This document shows positions 19,969-25,059 of a stretch of DNA of 25,059 nucleotides, in pieces. Both the position numbers and the translations under genes were made by a program. The stretch is from a virus, in IMG/VR virus record IMGVR_UViG_3300044678_002595, positions 1 through 25,059 of that record. One strand, written 5' to 3'. How positions within the stretch are numbered: position 1 is the stretch's first letter; the number at the start of each line of letters is the position of its first letter. Below the pieces are notes generated by a model. That model had not been told where the DNA came from and searched no databases. It saw only the letters and a list, made by a program, of their open reading frames with translations.

Positions 19969-20940
19969 TTAAAAATATCCAGTTTCTTTTGCCGCCTGCA
20001 TTAAGGCTTCGCGGATATTGGCAGGTTCCTTCGTCCTAGTAGGCGCACCGCTAATGCCACTAACTCCGCTAGCTGCTCGCCTTACGGATTGTGGGACAGG
20101 TTGTGGCTTTCTTAATGAAGCAAAAGAAGGGTGGCGCAGTGCAGCTCCGTAGGCCGTTTCAAGTTGTTCCTCAAACGAGAGGTAGGGATAGCTTTGCTGA
20201 ATTTCGGGAATAATCTGGGCCATTGCTTGCCGGACCTCGGCAAAATGCGGCTTTGCAGCCCCCCAGTTATTTACGTAGTCAGTTAGTTGCCCTAACTCAA
20301 TTTGCCTCTGCTGTTCTGCAATACCTTGTCTTTGCGCTTCAATTTGACTCTGCTGGTCCCTTAACTGCCATCGCGCTTGCCTTACTTCAGGCGGTTCGTT
20401 CAACTCTGGGTCGCTTGCAAGGTCGTGCAGGGAGATACGATTCATATCGGCGAAACGCTTAATAAACCCCGAGGGGTCTTTCATCATCTCACCCCGTTCA
20501 GCCAAAAGACGTTCAACGATCTGGCCTCTGGATACGTTATGTTTTTGTAACTCTGCATCATACGGTTTTAGAGCCTTATCAACATCCTCAAAGGTCTTTC
20601 GCATGTTTGCAAACTGCCCTCCGATCTTGCTGATGTATGAGTGCATTTGGGCTTCGCGCTGATTGATGTACTTTCGCACATCTTTCGGCACGCTTGCCCA
20701 ACGCTGGCGCATCTCAGCAACCCACTGTTCAGGCTCAGGGATGTCCTCGTCCGTTTCACCTAAGACTGGCTCCTCTTCAGGAGTTTCTTCGGCTTCTTCT
20801 TCAAAGGTGGCTTCCTCGTCGTCGCCTGCTTCATCGGTCTGTGGTAAATCTGTTTCTTCGGCCTCCTCAACTTCTGAGCCTTCGTTAAGCTCGTTGAGAT
20901 CCTCAGCCGCTTCCATTAAATCATTTCGCACGTCGCTCAT
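19969..20940 (-). CDS. Scaffolding protein
   Basis: The 323-residue product is acidic at its N-terminus (residues about 20-70 are largely Glu/Asp, including EEEAEETPEEEP). The middle is a long Gln/Glu/Arg-rich coiled coil (QIEAQRQGIAEQQRQIELGQ), and the C-terminal part is basic (LRKPQPVPQSVRRAASG). This composition, and the position immediately before the major capsid gene, are the hallmarks of a podovirus scaffold. It would nucleate procapsid assembly and leave before or during packaging; the basic C-terminus would bind the coat protein. It starts at ATG 20940, overlapping the upstream stop by four bases (ATGA). Confidence 0.82.
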   Translation of the reverse strand: MSDVRNDLMEAAEDLNELNEGSEVEEAEETDLPQTDEAGDDEEATFEEEAEETPEEEPVLGETDEDIPEPEQWVAEMRQRWASVPKDVRKYINQREAQMHSYISKIGGQFANMRKTFEDVDKALKPYDAELQKHNVSRGQIVERLLAERGEMMKDPSGFIKRFADMNRISLHDLASDPELNEPPEVRQARWQLRDQQSQIEAQRQGIAEQQRQIELGQLTDYVNNWGAAKPHFAEVRQAMAQIIPEIQQSYPYLSFEEQLETAYGAALRHPSFASLRKPQPVPQSVRRAASGVSGISGAPTRTKEPANIREALMQAAKETGYF

Positions 20941-21350
20941 CGGCGTAATCCTTCGGTTATATCGTTAGGGTCGACTTCTTCGCAGTCTCTTAACTCCTGC
21001 GGAACGTTCGCGTTTATGTAGTCCTTATTGCCTTTCATCGCAGCGGTATACCAGGCTTTTATTTCTTCGATATCGTCTTTTAATCCGTCTAATTTCCTAT
21101 TTTGATGTTTGCCAACCATATCCCAGGTGCGTTTATCGTCAATCTCGACGTACCCTCTTTCTTTCGTTACACGACGAAACGCACTCTTGCTGTCAAACGT
21201 TTCCCCAGTTGCAGGATGCCATGTAGGGTTAATGGTATCTTGATGAACGGCAGGGGCAGAGGAGACAATCACAGTCGGAACTTTCTCGACAAGCTTTTGC
21301 GTTGCCGAATCGTATACCCACTTGCCGCGCACCCCTTGAATATCAATCAT
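20937..21350 (-). CDS. Conserved hypothetical protein upstream of scaffold, 137 aa
   Basis: The product contains NPTWHPATGETFDSKSAFRR, VTKERGYVEI (residues about 41-70), a pattern I have seen in podovirus proteins encoded just upstream of the scaffold or portal (a tG...DSKSaFR...G..E block). The rest is helical and charged, with an acidic C-terminus (DCEEVDPNDI). It starts at 21350 and overlaps the previous stop (ATGA); its own stop overlaps the scaffold start. The tight coupling on both sides suggests an assembly cofactor. No catalytic motif is visible and the function is unknown. Confidence 0.6.
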   Translation of the reverse strand: MIDIQGVRGKWVYDSATQKLVEKVPTVIVSSAPAVHQDTINPTWHPATGETFDSKSAFRRVTKERGYVEIDDKRTWDMVGKHQNRKLDGLKDDIEEIKAWYTAAMKGNKDYINANVPQELRDCEEVDPNDITEGLRR

Positions 21351-21808
21351 AACTCTTGCATTAAATAAGTTAAAAGAAGCTGTAATTCCTCGTATTCTTC
21401 CGCTTCCTTTCGTTTTTTCTCTTCTTGATACAGTCTAACGGCTTTTTCGTATTCCTGCTTTATATATTCTTCTAGTCGAATCTTAGCTTGATACGCTTCT
21501 GCTGCCTTATTTAGCTCATTTGCTTTTATTTGCAGCTCTAACAACTGGAAACTAATGGCGATTTGTTCTTCAGCTAATCGCAAAGCTTCTTGTTGTTTCT
21601 CTAACGACTGGCGTTCACTTTGAGCTTGTTGCGCCGCGTCTATAGCGGAAACAGTTTGCTGCAACTGCTTCTTAATCTTCTTTACAACGCGACGCGCTTT
21701 TCGTGGTTCGCCTTTTTTACGCTCCTCAATTATCCATATCTCTTGGTATATTTTCGATATGGGAGGAACTGGAGGTTCCCCAAAGTTTTGCAAAAGCGTT
21801 AAAAGCAT
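21347..21808 (-). CDS. Long coiled-coil protein of head module, 153 aa
   Basis: The first 25 residues are hydrophobic/Pro-rich (LLTLLQNFGEPPVPPISK). The remainder is an almost unbroken charged helix (VVKKIKKQLQQTVSAIDAAQ, then KQQEALRLAEEQIAISFQLL, then EYEKAVRLYQEEKKRKEAEE). The Shine-Dalgarno site before ATG 21808 is weak. It lies four bases after the 55-residue gene and overlaps the next gene by four bases (ATGA). It may be an accessory scaffold or portal-associated factor, but the sequence gives no proof. Confidence 0.6.
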   Translation of the reverse strand: MLLTLLQNFGEPPVPPISKIYQEIWIIEERKKGEPRKARRVVKKIKKQLQQTVSAIDAAQQAQSERQSLEKQQEALRLAEEQIAISFQLLELQIKANELNKAAEAYQAKIRLEEYIKQEYEKAVRLYQEEKKRKEAEEYEELQLLLTYLMQEL

Positions 21809-21812
21809 TTTT

Positions 21813-21980
21813 TTAGCTCAATAGCGATCTTAATTTCTGAAGCGTTGTTGCCGTTGTTTCGATTTCCGCTTCAACCCTAACGATCTGCTGGATATCCCCC
21901 AACGCGGTAGCTGTGCCTAGTTGGGAGTTTAGATAACTTAATCGGTTTTCGCATAAGAATACCAATTCTTCTATATTCAT
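21813..21980 (-). CDS. Small coiled-coil phage protein, 55 aa
   Basis: A 55-residue frame starts at ATG 21978-21980 behind AAAGGGT and ends at TAA 21813-21815. The product (MNIEELVFLCENRLSYLNSQ ... VEAEIETTATTLQKLRSLLS) is a helical hairpin with a turn near LGTATALGD. Short proteins of this form (an EEL-x-x-L-x-x-NRL-x-YL start, Q-x-x-x-V-x-x-E-x-E-I-x-x-T end) are common in head modules of podoviruses. Spacing is tight on both sides (11 bases after the 537-residue gene, four bases before the next), and the site is good. The function is unknown. Confidence 0.7.
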   Translation of the reverse strand: MNIEELVFLCENRLSYLNSQLGTATALGDIQQIVRVEAEIETTATTLQKLRSLLS

Positions 21981-21991
21981 CTTTTTACCCT

Positions 21992-23605
21992 TTAAACTAG
22001 CGCAATTAGCTCCTGAGCTGTCGTCGCTGCATGCGATTGTAATAGCAGAACATCATAAAGATCCGTTCCGTCTATCGCCGCATATGCCGCCATCCGATTA
22101 CCCTCTACTGCGGTCCCAGTTTGCACTAAATCGGTCGGCGTGTAGGGAGAAAGAACCCTGTTTTTTACATCGAATCTAAATATCTGATTCAAGGCACTTG
22201 CTACGTAACGGTTCATATAAAACATGCGGCCTTCGTTTCCAAAAGGAGAATAGCATCCGCCAGTTCCTTGTGTTATAGAGACTGATCCATCATAAGTGAT
22301 TGCACCCGTCCACGTTCCAGTAATGCTCCCTGCAATATCAAGAACATCCAGCGTTGTTGCTCCACCTCGGAAGAAATAGCAGAAACTATGCCGCGCGTTT
22401 CTGGCTGGATCTGGCTGAATACCCCATGAAGGAGCCCACAACCCACCTGTTGCGTTTGCCGCTGGTGCTGCGCCAAAATACGTAGTACTCCACGATCCTG
22501 CCGTGATGTTATTTGTACCATTATTTATCGTTGCATCGGTGTAATTGTAGGTGTAAACCGTTGTCGTTGCCGATGATCGGAGGAGGAGGAGGTTAGGCAA
22601 TTCGATGACGTATTTTGCACTAGACGACGGCTGTGTAGTCCATGCCGTCCCGAGAGTGTAAACTGCGGAAGGTCCAGCGGTATGCGAAGCTATTATCCTT
22701 CTTTGACCTACGGCTGCCGGAGTTACCGTATCCTGTACGATCCTAATCTGAAAATTTCTAAATTCGTTCGCTGCAACCACCGCATCTCCGAGAGTCGCTT
22801 GCCCTGTAAGGCTCGAGGCTCCTGATGCTGTTGCGGTAAGAGCTTTTCTGGCCACGAGGTTCGTGTCATAGGTAAAGGCACCCTTAATCATCCCTTCGCC
22901 TGGCACACAATCAAAAGGCGTGTACTGCTCATCTAGGACCATTATTGAGGAATCTGTGGCGATTGTGGCGGGAAGCCCCGTAGTGCTTAAACCCGTTGAA
23001 AGGGTATTAGTTGCAACCTCAAAGGATCTCCAAATATTTGCGGCAACTGTTCCAGCTCCCAACATAAACATTCGACCTGCGAGAATCTCGTATCGTGCGC
23101 CGCTTGCTGGTGTAAAGGTGAACGCATTATCAACGCTTATAGTTGGCGTTGTTCCCGCGCTATTCCCTACGATATATCGCTCTTCGGTTCTTCCTGCGGT
23201 CGTATCAATTATTCGGAGCTTGTATCCGTAATCTCCCGAGCCTCCTCGGTTTGCAAGCATATTTACGCCAACCGCTGTAGCTAATGCGGTACTTAGGGTC
23301 ACACGAGTAGTCGTGGCTCCGGCTGCTATTGTTCCAACTGCGCCAAAACTAGGGACAAAAGACACCGCCGCACCCGATGCAAAAGTTCCCGCAAGCGCTG
23401 GCGATTGGACAAGAGTCCATGCCTTAGTTACTATGTTATAGCGGTTTAAAACCGTGTTGCTTACTAGTTGATATACAAAAGGATTTCTCGACAAATCCGA
23501 TCGTAAATCTGATGCAATACACACACCCGCTGCATGTGCGTTTGGCGAAGGGGTTACCTGAGCCCATATGTTGCGATCGATCACTTTTTTAAATGTATTT
23601 GCCAT
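21992..23605 (-). CDS. Virion structural protein with an internal domain duplication, 537 aa
   Basis: The protein starts MANTFKKVIDRNIWAQVTPS and is beta-rich throughout, with low charge and many Thr, Ala, Gly and Tyr residues. It contains FVYQLVSNTVLNRYNIVTK, IWRSFEVATNTLSTGLSTTG and MVLDEQYTPFDCVPGEGMIK, patterns I associate with a recurring structural protein family in podoviruses. A beta-propeller-like core is likely, interrupted twice by a similar domain (residues about 91-182 and 258-342; both contain a RI[IV]-type strand, a TAG or AVG turn and a P[SA]S[GS]A-[RK]-Y end). It lies between the portal and scaffold genes, so a head or neck decoration role is plausible. AAGGGT precedes ATG 23605. 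Confidence 0.6.
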   Translation of the reverse strand: MANTFKKVIDRNIWAQVTPSPNAHAAGVCIASDLRSDLSRNPFVYQLVSNTVLNRYNIVTKAWTLVQSPALAGTFASGAAVSFVPSFGAVGTIAAGATTTRVTLSTALATAVGVNMLANRGGSGDYGYKLRIIDTTAGRTEERYIVGNSAGTTPTISVDNAFTFTPASGARYEILAGRMFMLGAGTVAANIWRSFEVATNTLSTGLSTTGLPATIATDSSIMVLDEQYTPFDCVPGEGMIKGAFTYDTNLVARKALTATASGASSLTGQATLGDAVVAANEFRNFQIRIVQDTVTPAAVGQRRIIASHTAGPSAVYTLGTAWTTQPSSSAKYVIELPNLLLLRSSATTTVYTYNYTDATINNGTNNITAGSWSTTYFGAAPAANATGGLWAPSWGIQPDPARNARHSFCYFFRGGATTLDVLDIAGSITGTWTGAITYDGSVSITQGTGGCYSPFGNEGRMFYMNRYVASALNQIFRFDVKNRVLSPYTPTDLVQTGTAVEGNRMAAYAAIDGTDLYDVLLLQSHAATTAQELIALV

Positions 23606-23614
23606 TTTTTACCC

Positions 23615-24157
23615 TTAAGAGATTCTAGATCTTACGCAATCAGCCCATGCGGAGAGATTCTGGCCTAGCTGCCCAATTCTGCCCTGTATCCCATCAATCG
23701 TTGAAACGGTTGAAACGGTTGTAACGGTTGAAACGGTTGTAACGGTTGAAACGGTTGTAACGGCTGTAACGGTTCCGGATTCGACTACAACTGTGGAGCG
23801 TTGCCGCTGGAGAGACTTATCGTACCCTCTTGGAGAATCGAGGAGCTGAAGAACCAAATTCATCAAATTACGAACGTTTTCAACTCTTAAAGTCAGCGGG
23901 TCGGTTTCGGAGATTGTAACTGGCAATGAACTTGCAGCCGTTACTGGAATTGGAGTAGTTGTTGAAACGTCGGCAATTTTTACATCTAATGGGGTAGCGG
24001 TATCTACCGATACGGGCATGGGGTTAGAACTTGATACATCAACCGCAGATCCATCAACTCCAACCCCAATCTTAACGCGCTGGTGCAATACGCCGCCAAT
24101 ATCATCTGCTGCGACGGTCGCCCCCGTTCCAGGTGTGTATCCAACGTTGTCGGCCAT
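23615..24157 (-). CDS. Virion-associated protein with VTT/VST triplet repeats, 180 aa
   Basis: The product starts MADNVGYTPGTGATVAADDI, GGVLHQRVKI, a pattern common in small phage structural proteins, followed by a Pro/Val/Ser/Thr-rich region with NPMPVSV and ATPLDVKIADVSTTTPIPVT. A VRNLMNLVLQLLDSPRGY helix precedes a run of eight three-residue units (VTA, VTT, VST...; residues about 132-155) and a final helical stretch. It starts one base into the portal stop (TAATG overlap), so it is coupled to portal translation. The unit count may vary between relatives because the DNA is a tandem repeat. Exact function unknown. Confidence 0.6.
   Translation of the reverse strand: MADNVGYTPGTGATVAADDIGGVLHQRVKIGVGVDGSAVDVSSSNPMPVSVDTATPLDVKIADVSTTTPIPVTAASSLPVTISETDPLTLRVENVRNLMNLVLQLLDSPRGYDKSLQRQRSTVVVESGTVTAVTTVSTVTTVSTVTTVSTVSTIDGIQGRIGQLGQNLSAWADCVRSRIS
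23700..23771 (-). repeat. 9-bp tandem repeat inside the 180-residue virion gene
   Basis: There are eight consecutive 9-base units: four GTTGAAACG, three GTTGTAACG and one GCTGTAACG (read on the plus strand, 23700-23771). The last six alternate between the two main forms. In the minus-strand reading frame they encode VST, VTT and VTA. The length is a multiple of three, so gain or loss of units keeps the frame. Confidence 0.9.
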
Positions 24158-25059
24158 TAGCTAATCCCTCTTATTTGTGCCATCACTTGCTCTACTTCGG
24201 GCAACAGTTCCTCTGCATCCTCAATGATGACCATTTTATTACCCATCTCATCAACGCCGATTCTGCCTACGCGTTTTGTCTTTTTAGGCGCAATAGTTTT
24301 AAGCTGTGCGGCCTTATCAAGTTGCATTTTTAATTGTTCGCGTACATGCCGCAAGTCCTCGGCCCGTCGCTCTCGTTCGTCAGCTAGGGCGATTTCTTGC
24401 CGTTTTAAATCCTCTTCAACTAACTGCTTTTGAGCTTTTAACTGCAATTCCGCTTCTGCAATTGCTTTTTTCTGTTCTAACTCAATAAACCTAGTATCGA
24501 CCTGCGGCTGCTGTTGTTGAGCTTGCATCTGCAATTCGGCATCAGCTCTTTGTTGTTCAGCGGCTTGCGCTTGCATTGCCTGTTCAGCCTGTTGAGCTTG
24601 CATTTGACGTTGCTGCTCTTCAATGGCTTTTTGCTCCTGTCGAGCTTTTTCCATTTCGCCCTCTACTTCGGTGAGAGCTTTTTCAAGTTTGCCCCTTACC
24701 TCACGGCCCGCCTCAAACTGGCTTGTGGTGTACAAGGTTATCTCGTTTATGACTGGCATCAACTGAGGGATTGCTTGAGCGTGTGGAAGCAATACGTTGA
24801 ATAAATTGCCTAGTGCGTTAGTTAGGTCAATTGCAGATTGTTTTGCGGCTTCTTGGTCAGCAAAAGTAGTCGAATCTGTCTCAATATCAATGCGATAATC
24901 GCTCTGAGTATCGTTTCGTAGTAGGTCAATTACACCGCCTAAATACTCTTCTATTTCAGGGTCATTAGTAACGCCTGCCATCTTAATCATGGTCTGAGGC
25001 TGGAAGTGGTTCTTTACGATTTGCGCCATTAGTGCGACAACATCGCGGCAGAATTTAGC
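24157..25059 (-). CDS. Portal protein, C-terminal part (5' end beyond window)
   Basis: The frame is open to the right edge, so 300 C-terminal residues are present; the ATG at 25029 is internal. The edge sequence (RDVVALMAQIVKNHFQPQTM) and YRIDIETDSTTFADQEAAKQ, then ALGNLFNVLLPHAQAIPQLM, form a pattern typical of podovirus portal proteins just before the C-terminal barrel. A Gln/Ala/Glu-rich helix follows (residues about 140-270; AQQAEQAMQAQAAEQQRADA), which probably forms the barrel extending into the capsid, as in P22. The portal is the dodecameric ring at the DNA-packaging vertex; it docks terminase and later the adaptor at 15744. The next gene overlaps its stop as TAATG. Confidence 0.88.
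   Translation of the reverse strand, partial: AKFCRDVVALMAQIVKNHFQPQTMIKMAGVTNDPEIEEYLGGVIDLLRNDTQSDYRIDIETDSTTFADQEAAKQSAIDLTNALGNLFNVLLPHAQAIPQLMPVINEITLYTTSQFEAGREVRGKLEKALTEVEGEMEKARQEQKAIEEQQRQMQAQQAEQAMQAQAAEQQRADAELQMQAQQQQPQVDTRFIELEQKKAIAEAELQLKAQKQLVEEDLKRQEIALADERERRAEDLRHVREQLKMQLDKAAQLKTIAPKKTKRVGRIGVDEMGNKMVIIEDAEELLPEVEQVMAQIRGIS

Noticed and set aside
23700-23771. CRISPR array or iteron origin
   Set aside because: The units are 9 bases without spacers and lie in frame inside a coding region.
1-25059. tRNA, rRNA, integrase, transposase or toxin-antitoxin genes
   Set aside because: I saw no cloverleaf-like sequence, tyrosine or serine recombinase motif, DDE pattern or paired toxin/antitoxin frames.

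Overview
The window is a gene-dense piece of a tailed bacteriophage genome with short-tailed (podovirus) morphology. The evidence is a run of virion genes on the minus strand: a portal C-terminus, a scaffold, a major capsid protein, a P22 gp4-like tail adaptor, a P22 gp10-like tail hub, glycine/alanine-rich ejection-type proteins and a tail fibre with an S74 chaperone. No tape measure, tail tube or sheath gene is visible. A lipoprotein with a lipobox beside a T4-type lysozyme suggests a Gram-negative host. The host genus cannot be read from the sequence. No integrase, tRNA or CRISPR array is visible.

Layout. (1) Positions 1-2825, plus strand: nine small genes that are probably early or replication related. 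One looks like an SSB with an acidic DDDVLPF tip, one is a VRR-NUC nuclease, two carry single membrane segments, and the rest are unknown. The run ends at a convincing terminator (2849-2886). (2) Positions 2888-4980, minus strand: a recombination block read towards the terminator. It holds an unknown gene, a probable RecT-like annealing protein, a Gp157-family protein, a DUF6948-like protein and a glycine-rich protein. (3) Positions 5065-5346, plus strand: a lone HTH-like regulator divergent from block 2, with an inverted repeat in the shared 84-base gap. (4) Positions 5315-6967, minus strand: the lysis region. It holds a coiled-coil/TM protein, lysozyme, holin candidate, an 18-residue Lys/Gly peptide gene, a REP-like palindrome and a lipoprotein. 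(5) Positions 6968-17705, minus strand: the tail and ejection module. (6) Positions 17844-25059, minus strand: the head module, separated from the tail module by a GC-rich hairpin terminator. The portal runs off the right edge; terminase is presumably beyond it.

How the genes work together. Head genes build the procapsid (portal, scaffold, coat, decoration). The adaptor and hub close the head and form the short tail, the ejection proteins travel with the DNA, and the fibre binds the cell. Lysis genes follow on the same strand. Genes are tightly packed, with ATGA and TAATG overlaps at many junctions, which indicates translational coupling.

The most striking feature is the tail adaptor gene (15744-17705). 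Its normal adaptor domain is followed by a Pro/Thr linker and a complete seven-blade RCC1-type beta-propeller. Other points of note are the 18-residue Lys/Gly peptide with a perfect ribosome binding site, the REP-like palindrome in the lysis cassette, an internally duplicated domain in a 537-residue virion protein, and a 9-bp tandem repeat inside a virion gene.
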